Source: Actinobaculum sp. oral taxon 183 str. F0552 (lineage in GTDB: Bacteria; Actinomycetota; Actinomycetes; Actinomycetales; Actinomycetaceae). From it: DNA of 35,243 nucleotides. A program made the translations under genes and the position numbers. Each line of letters starts with the position of its first letter. Positions within the stretch are counted from its first letter, which is position 1. Shown here piece by piece: positions 24,346 through 33,012 of this stretch. The notes below the pieces were generated by a model. It worked only from the letters and a program-made list of their open reading frames with translations, was not told the DNA's origin and did no database searches. The stretch is from the NCBI RefSeq assembly GCF_000466165.1, contig NZ_KE951461.1:1-35243 (forward strand), given 5' to 3'.

Positions 24346-25196
24346 ATGATGTTAGTGCGACATTTGAAAGTAATACTAATACAGATAGTCTCCAAAAAGG
24401 TATTGCGGTAAAAGATGGCCACATAAGTTTAAGGTTTAATTTTAATAGTAGTAAAAAAGGTTTTAGTTCATTAATAGATGAACTAGCGAAGGATAGGCCG
24501 GGAAATTTAGATATAGGTGTTGCTAGGAGCGATAACGGAAAATTTGTTATACATGATCAAAATAAATTAAATGATTTTAAAACTAAGCCCACTGCTTTAC
24601 AGCGTATTATTCTTGCTTCCATTAATGAATCAGGCAGCCAAGTCGAGAAAAATATTGGTGGAAGAAATACAACTAGTATGGAAAAAATTGCGGAAGGCCA
24701 TTCAAATCTCTTAAAATACGTTACAGGGGCTGATAGTACTGTAAAAGGAGAAATTGCAAAACATAAGGATGATATCAATAGTTTCATGGCGTCTGCGGCA
24801 GAAGCAGGCCTTGGACTTTTGCCCCTCCCTGGTGGCCCGATTGTGTCCCGTATAGGCTCTTTTGGTCTTTCACAAGCTGGTGGACAACTGATGGAAACGA
24901 TCTTTCCAACGGATAACCAAGCAAAAACACTTAAAGATAGCTCTAATACAAACGACTACGTAGAAAAGCTTTTCAATCAGTCTGTTACACGTAGCATTAT
25001 TAAACGAGCAGACTATCACGATATATCTACACCGAGTGAGTATGGTATTTGGTATGCGAAGAATTATGGTACAAATGTTAATGATATTAAATTTTGGTAC
25101 ACTGATTCTTCTGGATCCATGAAACTTATGGATCCGGAAGACATCAAAAAATGTAATCCAAATACAAAAGCCGCATACTACGATTATATAAATTAG
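24330..25196 (+). CDS. C-terminal part of the WXG/DUF6571-like effector (separate frame)
   Basis: A 288-residue frame from ATG 24330, 15 bases inside the end of the preceding frame. It lacks a ribosome binding site of its own. Its start, SNNINDVSATFES, reads as the natural continuation of the upstream helix bundle. A Gly/Pro/Leu-rich segment (about 155-185: AEAGLGLLPLPGGPIVSRIG) resembles a hinge before the C-terminal domain. The last 90 residues (SIIKRADYHDISTPSEYG, IKFWYTDSSGS, AAYYDYIN) could be a variable effector tip; no toxin fold is recognised. Either a decayed half-gene or the back end of a protein switched by slippage. Confidence 0.6.
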   Translation: MSNNINDVSATFESNTNTDSLQKGIAVKDGHISLRFNFNSSKKGFSSLIDELAKDRPGNLDIGVARSDNGKFVIHDQNKLNDFKTKPTALQRIILASINESGSQVEKNIGGRNTTSMEKIAEGHSNLLKYVTGADSTVKGEIAKHKDDINSFMASAAEAGLGLLPLPGGPIVSRIGSFGLSQAGGQLMETIFPTDNQAKTLKDSSNTNDYVEKLFNQSVTRSIIKRADYHDISTPSEYGIWYAKNYGTNVNDIKFWYTDSSGSMKLMDPEDIKKCNPNTKAAYYDYIN

Positions 25197-25206
25197 GTTG
25201 GCAAAA

Positions 25207-25293
25207 ATGGAGAACCGAGAGGTTTGCGAGCAAAGTATTCGGCGGTATACGAAAAAATTCACGATAACTTTAAGTAGAAAGCTGCTATGTTAA
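25207..25293 (+). CDS. 28-residue ORF overlapping the propeller gene start
   Basis: ATG 25207 to TAA 25291-25293, basic (MENREVCEQSIRRYTKKF...). Its end overlaps the ATG at 25287 by seven bases, which would allow translational coupling. No ribosome binding site is clear and no family is recognised. It may be a leader peptide or chance. Confidence 0.25.
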   Translation: MENREVCEQSIRRYTKKFTITLSRKLLC

Positions 25294-26435
25294 CTAATTT
25301 TGTTTTTCTCAAATTGTTTAAAAAGTATTTCATATCATTTATGTGTATTATGATTTCGTTTATTTCCTGTAGCGGATTTGATGGTTCGTTTGTAACTGGC
25401 AACTTTATTAAAGTAATTTCTGCTCGTTATTCTGTTTGCGCTTTGACTTCTAATGGTGATGTATATTGTTGGGGTGCTAATTCTCATGGCCAACTAGGTA
25501 ATGCAGATGATAAAGGTAATGACATTCAACATCCTAAAAAGATTGCTTTATCTATTTCAATACGTGATATCTCGGCTTCGGGCGATCATATATGTGCTTT
25601 GTCTAGAAGTAATTATGTATATTGTTGGGGATATAATGGCTCGCATGAAGTTTCTTCTTCAGATAAAGATAGCGTTTTCCGACCGGTAAAAGTGCCGCTT
25701 CCAGGGCCAAGTGTATCAGTTAAAACTGGCTCTTATTCGTCTTGTTCAATTTTAAAAAATAAAAAAATATATTGTTGGGGTTCAAATTATTATGGAATAT
25801 TGGATCCCAAGGATTCTTCATCTAAATTTTCATATCCTCGCCAAATATTGTCAAATAAGTCTGTTTTAGATTTTAAAATTGCTTTGGGATATTTGTGTTA
25901 TATAGATTACAAAGGAAAAGTATTTTGTCGTGGTGAAGGAACAGATAATGCTTCTGCGTATAACTTCGATAATTTCATCGAAATTCCCTTTTCTTCATTT
26001 GCTTTAAAGTTTTTTGCTACTTCTTATTTATTTTGTGTTGTTTTAAAAAATAAAACAGTGCAATGTTGGGATGATTATAAATTGGATTCTGCTAATATGA
26101 GTAAACAACGTATTGAAAGTTCTACAGGAACTTATGCTAACTTTTCTCCTTTTAATTCTGACCCAAATGCTATAAGTGGAAAAGGATTTTGTACGTTAAC
26201 AGATTCGAAAATTGTTTGTAAAAATGAACTATCTAATGATCTTAGTCGATATGCTAACAAACTATATGCTATATCATCCGCTGTGATAGTGCCAGATCAT
26301 GATAATGATTATGCTTGTGCTGTAACTAAATTTGGCGATCTTTATTGTTGGCGAAGAGCGGGTTTAATTCCAATACTTCCGAAAAATTCTGTTAACGGAG
26401 AACTTGTTCATTTGGGTGGTCCAAAAAAGAAGTGA
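25287..26435 (+). CDS. RCC1-type seven-bladed propeller, putative lipoprotein
   Basis: A 382-residue protein in strongly AT-rich sequence. The basic/hydrophobic N-terminus ends in a lipobox-like FISC (C28), suggesting export and lipidation. Seven RCC1-like repeats follow, each with a cysteine pair 9-10 residues apart: C51/C61, C103/C113, C153/C163, C204/C214, C250/C260, C302/C311, C344/C354. The best blades read VCALTSNGDVYCWGANSHGQLG and YACAVTKFGDLYCW. Regular paired Cys suit disulfides outside the cell. RCC1 propellers usually bind proteins; here it may be an immunity, receptor or adhesion protein for the adjacent effector, which is inference. It is the last gene of the islet. Confidence 0.75.
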   Translation: MLTNFVFLKLFKKYFISFMCIMISFISCSGFDGSFVTGNFIKVISARYSVCALTSNGDVYCWGANSHGQLGNADDKGNDIQHPKKIALSISIRDISASGDHICALSRSNYVYCWGYNGSHEVSSSDKDSVFRPVKVPLPGPSVSVKTGSYSSCSILKNKKIYCWGSNYYGILDPKDSSSKFSYPRQILSNKSVLDFKIALGYLCYIDYKGKVFCRGEGTDNASAYNFDNFIEIPFSSFALKFFATSYLFCVVLKNKTVQCWDDYKLDSANMSKQRIESSTGTYANFSPFNSDPNAISGKGFCTLTDSKIVCKNELSNDLSRYANKLYAISSAVIVPDHDNDYACAVTKFGDLYCWRRAGLIPILPKNSVNGELVHLGGPKKK

Positions 26436-26627
26436 ATTCTATGATTTCCATTTTGTGCTGTATACGTATAAATGCTGATTAAACAATGTTTTCACTATGT
26501 GACCGGCCAATGGCGGTGACTCGTGTCGTTGAGGCCGGTGAATCCGTGGGTCGAGGGACGGAATCGGGAAGGTCGAGTCGCCGGTGCACGTCCGGCGCCC
26601 CGTGACCTAACCTGGACTGGTGGAGAA

Positions 26628-26720
26628 ATGCGAGGGCCGCAGCCGCCGGCATGGGCTTTTCCGGACGGGTCTCGGACGTGCGGGGGAGGAACGGTTCGCA
26701 CCTGCGGCGAGGCGATGTGA
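26628..26720 (+). other. Possible 30-codon leader ORF before the glycosyltransferase gene
   Basis: ATG 26628 follows GGTGGAG and reads to TGA 26718-26720, which overlaps GTG 26717 (GTGA). This would couple it to the glycosyltransferase gene. The frame is open further upstream to 26523. Product is Arg/Gly/Pro-rich and matches no family. The islet right edge lies at about 26490, and 26436-26627 holds no other feature. Confidence 0.3.
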
Positions 26721-28201
26721 GGCGGAGAAACGGCAGGCCTCCTGTGCCAGGTAGTGCACGGCGTGAAAGCCCTTTCACCCGAGTGGGGGAGTGGCTCGAA
26801 GGGACTGCGAGGACGTGGCTCAGACGTGACGGCGTGCTGGCCGTGCTGCTGGCCCTGCTCAGCCTGATCTGGAGCGCCGTCGCGATCGGCAACGGCCCGG
26901 CCGTCAGCCGGTACGACGAATGGACCTACATCGACTACTCGCGCAAAATCGCCGATGGGCACGTCCCCGTACGCGGCGAGAAGCTGGCGACGGCGAGCCT
27001 GGAAGACTGGTCCTGCCGGGGCATGGAGGGCAGGATCCGGGGCGTCGCCCCACCCCCGTGCAAAGCGGCCGAGGCCGGAAGGAACCCCGCGAAATGGCCC
27101 TTGAAGGGTGAGAACTACAACGGCTTCCATCCGCCCCTCTATTTCGCCGCGGCCGGATACGGGGGGAAGGCCGTCGCGGCCGTAGCCGGCACCGGATTCG
27201 TCACCGGCGCCCGATGGATCTCGGCGCTCTTCGTCGCCGGAGGAGTCGCCGTTCTGTTCCTGGCGATCCGCGCCTGGAAGGCCTCCCGTGTGGCGGCCTT
27301 CGGCGGAGCGCTCCTCGGCTTGGCGACGCCCGCCGTCGCGGCGTCGGCCGCCATCGTCCACAACGACGCCGTCACCCTCCTGGCCGGCGCGGCCGCCGTG
27401 TGGGTCGGAGCGCGCATCTTCGTGCACCGCCGTCTGGGGTGGGGTGCGCCGGCGGCCCTGACGGCCGCCATAGCGTGCACGCGGGTCATCTCGCTGGCCG
27501 CCATGGTGACCGTCACGATCGTCGTCGCCCTGGCCGCGCTCGCACCGGAACGCTTCGGCCTGTGCCGGGAAGAGTGCGACAGGCGGCAGGTGCGTCGCAG
27601 GCTCGTGCGCGTCGTCCTCGCGAACGCGCTCGCCACGGCCGGGCCCTACTTGGCGTGGACCGCGTGGCAGAACGCCCGCACGCCGGCGGGCTACATCCCG
27701 GCGATCAGCGGCCTGTCGACGGCGTCTGTCGATGAGAACGGGTTGCGCTACGTGCTGCCGAGCATCCTCGACGCCTACGGGCTGACGGACCCGCGCACGG
27801 ACTTCTACTTCCAGCCGGGCATCAAATCCGGTACGACCTTCCTGTGGGCCGACCTGCTCTACGTCTTCTACTCGCTCCTGCCGGTGGTCGCCCTCATCGG
27901 TCTCTGGCATTCCCGCCAGCGCAGGGCGGTCGCCCTCGCGACCGGAGGAGGGCCGGCCGTCGCCGCCGGAATCGTCCAAGCGCGCGAGCTGGCGACCTCC
28001 GCATCGTATTTCCGCACCGTTTCCGGTCGCTACGCCGTGAGCATCGCAGCCCTCTACTGCGCCGCCGCGAGCCTCATCGCCGACCGTCCGCGATGGCGAT
28101 GGGGACTGGTCGGCTTCGCCGTCGCAGGATACCTCCTCCTCATGCTCGGAGTGGTCGGCGCTTCCAGCCTGGAGGAGGTGAACGAGGATCTGCGCCGCTG
28201 A
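26717..28201 (+). CDS. GT-C type membrane glycosyltransferase (DUF2142/GT39-like)
   Basis: About 494 residues from GTG 26717; an ATG at 26651 in the same frame is an alternative. After a basic N-terminus, roughly ten hydrophobic helices follow. The first luminal loop has SRYDEWTYIDYSRKIADGHVPVRGEKL, a typical GT-C pattern with an acidic pair where the catalytic Asp sits, and WSCRGME and HPPLYF further on, as in actinobacterial phospholipid carrier-dependent glycosyltransferases. It probably transfers a sugar from a polyprenyl-phosphate donor to an envelope or secreted acceptor. Composition returns to chromosomal GC here. Substrate is unknown. Confidence 0.7.
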   Translation: MRRRNGRPPVPGSARRESPFTRVGEWLEGTARTWLRRDGVLAVLLALLSLIWSAVAIGNGPAVSRYDEWTYIDYSRKIADGHVPVRGEKLATASLEDWSCRGMEGRIRGVAPPPCKAAEAGRNPAKWPLKGENYNGFHPPLYFAAAGYGGKAVAAVAGTGFVTGARWISALFVAGGVAVLFLAIRAWKASRVAAFGGALLGLATPAVAASAAIVHNDAVTLLAGAAAVWVGARIFVHRRLGWGAPAALTAAIACTRVISLAAMVTVTIVVALAALAPERFGLCREECDRRQVRRRLVRVVLANALATAGPYLAWTAWQNARTPAGYIPAISGLSTASVDENGLRYVLPSILDAYGLTDPRTDFYFQPGIKSGTTFLWADLLYVFYSLLPVVALIGLWHSRQRRAVALATGGGPAVAAGIVQARELATSASYFRTVSGRYAVSIAALYCAAASLIADRPRWRWGLVGFAVAGYLLLMLGVVGASSLEEVNEDLRR

Positions 28202-28418
28202 GACCCGCGGCCGCAGGGGGCCCACGACTGCGGATTCGAGACGGCCAGGCCCGCCGTCCGGCGAGTCGGGACCGGGTCGGGGACTGGCAGCCACTCGGCA
28301 AAGCGCCGCCCCGCGGAACGAGAGCCGGTCCAATTCCGCGGCGCGGCCGGCGCGCATTGCACCACGTGCCCGGCCGTCGGATACTGTTGCCGTCGACGTT
28401 CGCGGAGGAGGGCTCGGT

Positions 28419-29027
28419 ATGACGCTCGTGGTCGGAGTGGCCGGCGGCACCGGCAGCGGCAAGACGACCCTGACGAACAGGCTCTTGGAGCGGTTCTCCG
28501 GCGAGGCGTCCGTGATCTTCCACGACAACTACTACAAGGCCCACGACGAGCTCACCTACGAGGAGCGCTGCCTGCTCAACTACGACCACCCCGACGCCTT
28601 CGACAACGCCCTCATGGTCCGCCAGCTCGAACGGCTCGTGGCCGGGCAGGCCGTCGACTGCCCCGTCTACGACTATTCCGCGCACAATCGCTCCTGCGAG
28701 ACCACGCGAATCCTGCCCGCGCCCGTCGTGATCGTCGAGGGCATACTCATCTACGCCGAGCCGGCGATCTGCGATCTGATCGACATCAAGATCTTCGTCG
28801 ACACCGACGCCGACGTGCGCATCCTGCGCCGGATCAAGCGCGACGTCGTCGAGCGCGGGCGAACACTCGAATCCGTGGAACGGCAATACCTGACGACCGT
28901 CAAGCCCATGCACGAGCTGTACGTCGAGCCGTCCAAGCGCAACGCGGACCTGATCATCCCCGAAGGAGGGCACAACCTCGTCGCCCTCGACATGCTCGTC
29001 CGCAGAATCTCCCAGGCCATCAGCTGA
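28419..29027 (+). CDS. udk: Uridine kinase
   Basis: A 202-residue P-loop kinase: Walker A GGTGSGKT (9-16), the IFHDNYYK substrate segment, NYDHPDAFD, PVYDYSAHNR, and the Walker B/acceptor region VVIVEGILIY. It phosphorylates uridine and cytidine in pyrimidine salvage. The ATG follows GGAGGAGGG. A short stem GCCTC/GAGGC is at about 29032-29046 just after the stop. It lies between the glycosyltransferase and rplJ. Confidence 0.93.
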   Translation: MTLVVGVAGGTGSGKTTLTNRLLERFSGEASVIFHDNYYKAHDELTYEERCLLNYDHPDAFDNALMVRQLERLVAGQAVDCPVYDYSAHNRSCETTRILPAPVVIVEGILIYAEPAICDLIDIKIFVDTDADVRILRRIKRDVVERGRTLESVERQYLTTVKPMHELYVEPSKRNADLIIPEGGHNLVALDMLVRRISQAIS

Positions 29028-29274
29028 CCGCCTCTCCCGGAGGCTGGCTTTCGCTCTGCGGGGAGGAGCTGTATCACAGAACGCGATCGCCGGCATTGAC
29101 GCCCGGCTTTCGCTTCGCGGGGATCTGTATGTCCACGGTGCGCTTGGAGTAGTGCTCGAGAGCGGCTGGCCTTCATCCCCGCGGCGCCAGTGGTGGACAT
29201 CGTCTGTGGCAGCTTTCCGCGATCTCACGGGGAGCGTGGTGTGACGAGGGGAACTTCCTGTCCGACAGTCCGGA
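29028..29274. other. udk-rplJ gap with two similar copies
   Basis: No gene is supported. GGCTTTCGCT occurs at 29046-29055 and 29105-29114; each is followed by GCGGGGA and then CTGTAT, so the two are imperfect copies of a segment of about 28 bases. Function unknown. Confidence 0.4.
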
Positions 29275-29305
29275 TTGGCGCGGCCGCCTTCGCATCCGAT
29301 AGGCT
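29275..29305 (+). promoter_or_regulatory. Promoter of rplJ-rplL
   Basis: TTGGCG (29275-29280) and TAGGCT (29300-29305) are 19 bases apart. The predicted start falls just before the L10 leader. Confidence 0.45.
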
Positions 29306-29310
29306 GTTCT

Positions 29311-29400
29311 CCGCCAAAGACCGCAGGTCCCCCGTCTTCGGGCGGGAGTTAAACCCGTGAGGGCCGGCGCAGGTGAGAATCGAGTTCAGCCGAGCGGATT
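29311..29400 (+). ncRNA. L10 leader (rplJ-rplL mRNA 5' regulatory RNA)
   Basis: The segment has features of the bacterial L10 leader: CCAAAGACCGCAGGTC, a GC-rich stem (CCCCCGTCTTCGGGCGGG), and AAACCCGTGAGGGCCGGCGCAGGTGAGA-like elements in order. The L10-L12 complex binds this RNA to repress its own operon. It is followed by an intrinsic terminator. Confidence 0.65.
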
Positions 29401-29406
29401 CGGCCG

Positions 29407-29436
29407 AGCCCCGTGCACGCCTGCGCGGGGCTTTTT
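29407..29436 (+). terminator. Intrinsic terminator (attenuator candidate) before rplJ
   Basis: AGCCCCG (29407-29413) pairs with CGGGGCT (29426-29432), extended by inner pairs TG/CG, and is followed by TTTTT. It lies between the L10 leader and the rplJ ribosome binding site, so it can control entry into the operon. Confidence 0.65.
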
Positions 29437-29476
29437 GCTATGGGCGTCCTGCGACACACGACCGAAGGGAGGCCCA

Positions 29477-29998
29477 ATGGCACGGACCGACAAGTCGGCG
29501 GCGATCGCTGAACTCAAGGAGAAGTTCGAAAACTCCTCAGCTATCCTGCTCACTGAATACCGCGGGCTCACCGTCGCGGCGATGCAGACGCTTCGCCGCT
29601 CGCTCGGCGCCAACGCGGAGTACAAGGTCGCCAAGAACACGCTCACCGCCATCGCGGCTAAGCAGGCCGGCGTCGAAGGCCTCGACGACGCCCTCGCCGG
29701 TCCGACGGCGATCGCGTTCGTAACCGGTGAAGTCTCCGAGGCCGCCAAGGCGATCCGCGACTTCGCCAAGGACAACCCTGCGCTCGTCGTCAAGGGTGGC
29801 GTTCTGGAGGGCACCGTGCTCTCGGCCGGAGACGTCGCCAAGCTTGCCGACCTCGAGTCCCGCGAAGTGCTCCTGGCCAAGGCCGCGGGTGTGCTCAAGG
29901 CTGCCCTGTTCCAGGCGGCATACGTTTTCCAGGCGCCCGTCTCCAAGACGGTGCGCACCATCGACGCGCTGCGCGCGAAGGAAGAAGCGGCCGCCTGA
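29477..29998 (+). CDS. rplJ: 50S ribosomal protein L10
   Basis: A 173-residue protein from ATG 29477 with GAAGGGAGG upstream. Typical L10: KLEKFE-like N-terminus (ELKEKFENSSAILLTEYRGLTV), LRRSLGANAEYKVAKNTL, and a C-terminal L12-binding helix. It forms the stalk base with L12 and autoregulates through the leader. An in-frame upstream extension is rejected because it overlaps the terminator. Confidence 0.96.
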   Translation: MARTDKSAAIAELKEKFENSSAILLTEYRGLTVAAMQTLRRSLGANAEYKVAKNTLTAIAAKQAGVEGLDDALAGPTAIAFVTGEVSEAAKAIRDFAKDNPALVVKGGVLEGTVLSAGDVAKLADLESREVLLAKAAGVLKAALFQAAYVFQAPVSKTVRTIDALRAKEEAAA

Positions 29999-30062
29999 CC
30001 GGGCGCCGCGCAATCAACGGATACATCTGCTCGCGTAGCAGGCATCAGGAAGGAAGGCCATC

Positions 30063-30452
<390 letters not shown>

Positions 30453-30479
30453 CCCGAGCGGCGTGAGCCATCGATCTCA

Positions 30480-30507
30480 GTGGGGCGCGGCAACAGCCGC
30501 GCCCCAC
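30480..30507 (+). terminator. Hairpin terminator after rplL
   Basis: GTGGGGCGCGGC (30480-30491) and GCCGCGCCCCAC (30496-30507) form a perfect 12-bp stem with the loop AACA. Confidence 0.75.
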
Positions 30508-30613
30508 ACTCATTCCGGGGCGGTTCGGTCCCAGACGGAAGTGAGCCAACGACTTCGTGAATTAGCGTTTGAACCGCACGCGCGGGTCCAGACGGGGGCG
30601 AGAAGGCGATGAC

Positions 30614-30841
30614 TTAGAATCAGCGGGCGGGCGCCCGGCCGCCGTGTGGGATCGGTCAGTTCGAGGTTCCGAAAGCCCGAGCGGCCGCCGCGGCCGGAAG
30701 GCGAGCTCCGGCGGGAGGAACCCGGAATTCCCAGAGCCGTTCAGGGATCGCAGCGCGATGAGGATCCTCGCGGGGGATCTCACAACTGTCCCCGGTCGCC
30801 GAAAGGGCGTCGCCCCGGTCTACGAGAAGGAGTGAAAAGCC
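30614..30841 (+). promoter_or_regulatory. -10 (TAGAAT) and long leader of the malic enzyme gene
   Basis: TAGAAT at 30614-30619 is a near-consensus -10 with no clear -35. It would give a leader of about 220 bases, GC-rich and able to fold, in which no known riboswitch is recognised. Confidence 0.35.
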
Positions 30842-32491
30842 ATGGCAAAGAAACCGGAGATCATCCTCGACCCCCTGACCAACCGCGGCACCGCGTTCAC
30901 CCACGCCCAGCGCGCCCGGATCGGCCTGACCGGACGCCTCCCCTCGGCGGTGGAAACCCTCGACCAGCAGGCCAGGCGCGCATGGAAGCAACTCGAACGC
31001 CACGAGACGGACCTGGAAAAGTACGTCTTCCTCGATCAGCTCCACGACCGCAACGAAGTGCTCTACTTCCGCCTCCTCGTCGACCACCTGGCCGAGCTGC
31101 TCCCGATCGTCTATGACCCGACGGTGGGGGAGGCCATCGAGAAGTGGAGTCAGGACTACCGGCGTTCGCGCGCCGTCTACCTGTCCATCGACCGACCCGA
31201 GGACGTCGAGGCGTCCTTCGACACCCTCGGGCTCGGACCCGACGACGTCGACCTCATCGTCGTCTCCGACGCCGAAGCCATCCTCGGCATCGGAGACTGG
31301 GGCGTCAACGGCACCGACATCTCGGTGGGCAAGCTCGCGGTCTACACGGCTGCCGCAGGCGTCGATCCGTCCCGCGTCATCGCAGTCAACCTCGACGTCG
31401 GGACCGACAACGAGAGACTCCTCAACGACCCGTTCTACCTGGGCAACCGCCACGCCCGCGTGCGCGGCGAAGCCTACGACGACTTCATCGAGCTCTACCT
31501 GCGGACCGCGGCGAAACTGTACCCCCGCGCCCTCCTTCACTTCGAAGACTTCGGCGCTGCCAACGCCCGCCGCATACTCGTGAACCACCGCGACGAATAC
31601 CGGATTTTCAACGACGATATGCAGGGGACCGGAGCCATCGTCATGGCCGCCGTCATATCGGGTCTCAAAGTCACCGGGGAGTCCTTCTCCGATCAGCGCC
31701 TCGTGGTGTTCGGAGCCGGCACCGCGGGCACCGGCATGGCCGACCAGATCCACGCCGCGATGGTCCGCGACGGACTCAACGAAGCCGATGCGCGCGCCCG
31801 AATCTGGCTCGTCGACCGCGACGGGCTCGTGACCGACGATATGGACGCTCTGCCCGACTACCAGCAGGCCTACGCCCGGCCCGCGTCCGAGGTCGCCTCA
31901 TGGAAACGACATGGGCGAAGGATCGAGCTCCTCGACGTCGTCGAACGGGTAGAGCCCACCATTCTCATCGGCACGTCGACCTTGCACAATGCGTTCACTG
32001 AGGAGGTCGTCACCGCGCTTGCGAGGGGAGTCGAACGGCCGATCCTCCTGCCGTTGTCTAACCCGACGTCCCGCATCGAAGTCTCCCCTGAGGACGCCAT
32101 CCGGTGGAGCGACGGCCGTGCCCTCCTGGCCACCGGAATCCCCGTGCCGCCGATCGAATACGAAGGCACGGCCTTCCACATCGGCCAAGGCAACAACGCC
32201 CTGCTATACCCGGGCCTGGGACTCGGAACGATCGTCGCCGGAGCGAGCAGCATAACCGACGGAATGCTCCTCGCCGCCGCCCGAGCCGTGGCGGGCCAAG
32301 TCGACCCGACTCCTCTCGGGTCCTCGCTGCTCCCTGCAGTGGAGGATCTGCGCGCGTCCTCCGCAACCGTGGCGGTCGCCGTCATCGAGGCCGCCCAGGC
32401 CGACGGCGTCGCCGCCGCCGACGTCGGCGATCCCGTCCAAGCGGTCCTGGACGCCATGTGGCAGCCCGTCTACCCTGACGATCTCGGATGA
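30842..32491 (+). CDS. NAD-type malic enzyme
   Basis: A 549-residue oxidative decarboxylase of malate to pyruvate. The order and length (about 540-560) match the NAD-linked MaeA/SfcA class rather than the short MaeB form. Catalytic Tyr91 lies in LPIVYDPTVGEA and Lys164 in ISVGKLAVYTAAAG. Metal ligands are in LHFEDFGAANA and FNDDMQGTG. The nucleotide motif is VVFGAGTAGTGMAD (about 284-297). PLSNPTSRIE and GQGNNALLYPGLGLG finish the fold. The ATG has AGAAGGAG upstream. Cofactor choice (NAD vs NADP) is by family. Convergent with the DUF2249 gene. Confidence 0.93.
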   Translation: MAKKPEIILDPLTNRGTAFTHAQRARIGLTGRLPSAVETLDQQARRAWKQLERHETDLEKYVFLDQLHDRNEVLYFRLLVDHLAELLPIVYDPTVGEAIEKWSQDYRRSRAVYLSIDRPEDVEASFDTLGLGPDDVDLIVVSDAEAILGIGDWGVNGTDISVGKLAVYTAAAGVDPSRVIAVNLDVGTDNERLLNDPFYLGNRHARVRGEAYDDFIELYLRTAAKLYPRALLHFEDFGAANARRILVNHRDEYRIFNDDMQGTGAIVMAAVISGLKVTGESFSDQRLVVFGAGTAGTGMADQIHAAMVRDGLNEADARARIWLVDRDGLVTDDMDALPDYQQAYARPASEVASWKRHGRRIELLDVVERVEPTILIGTSTLHNAFTEEVVTALARGVERPILLPLSNPTSRIEVSPEDAIRWSDGRALLATGIPVPPIEYEGTAFHIGQGNNALLYPGLGLGTIVAGASSITDGMLLAAARAVAGQVDPTPLGSSLLPAVEDLRASSATVAVAVIEAAQADGVAAADVGDPVQAVLDAMWQPVYPDDLG

Positions 32492-32502
32492 CGTGAGGCT
32501 CT

Positions 32503-32535
32503 GCCGGGTCTGGGACGGAATCGCCCAGACCCGGC
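32503..32535. terminator. Bidirectional terminator between malic enzyme and DUF2249 gene
   Basis: GCCGGGTCTGGG (32503-32514) and CCCAGACCCGGC (32524-32535) form a perfect 12-bp stem with a 9-base loop between the convergent stops. Confidence 0.7.
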
Positions 32536-32581
32536 GAACATGGAACCTGCCGACCGCGGCCTCACGTCGAGGTCGGCCGGT

Positions 32582-32902
32582 TCACAGAGCCGTGCGGGTT
32601 ATCCTGACGAACCAGAACTCGGGGCCGTCCTGAAGGACCTCGTAGTCGAAGGCTCCCGGCAGCCGATCGACCTGCGCCAGTAGCGGAGCGGGCAAGTGGG
32701 ATGCCTTGATCGTCAGGGAGAAGCCGGGGTTGAGCGAGCTGAGAGCCCCCAGTATCGCGGCATGGCGCACGAAATGGGGAATCGCTTGTACGTCGAGGAC
32801 GGCGTCCTGCGAGGTGTCGTGCAGGGCGTGGCTGTGCACGGGAAGGGAGTGACGGGTCTGGTCGCGGCCGTCTTCCCGGCCGGGATTGGGTCGTTCGGAC
32901 AT
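32582..32902 (-). CDS. DUF2249 domain protein
   Basis: A 106-residue protein from ATG 32902, preceded on its strand by a strong TAAGGAGGATC ribosome binding site. After about 30 polar residues the DUF2249 core follows: VLDVQAIPHFVRHAAILGALSSLNPGFSLTI, then LLAQVDRLPGAFDYEVLQDGPEFWFVRI. DUF2249 proteins are small SirA-like folds often near redox or nitrogen-oxide genes; role unknown. It starts about 110 bases after the MocR-type gene stop on the same strand. Confidence 0.75.
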   Translation of the reverse strand: MSERPNPGREDGRDQTRHSLPVHSHALHDTSQDAVLDVQAIPHFVRHAAILGALSSLNPGFSLTIKASHLPAPLLAQVDRLPGAFDYEVLQDGPEFWFVRITRTAL

Positions 32903-33012
32903 CGAGATCCTCCTTAGGAATCGCCGCGTCCACCGTATGCCGCGAAGGCTTCTCGGGGAAGTGTGACGTCGATTCCCGACTCGCCCTGAGGTCCCGCCCC
33001 TGAGGCGGACGC

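Noticed and set aside
22034-26484. 7-bp inverted repeat GTTTAAT/ATTAAAC at the islet edges as attachment or IS ends
   Set aside because: Too short in AT-rich DNA, with no transposase, integrase or target duplication.
26495-28528. 677-codon minus-strand frame across the glycosyltransferase gene
   Set aside because: The plus strand has hydrophobic helices and a GT-C motif; the antisense product is Arg/Gly/Asp-rich noise.
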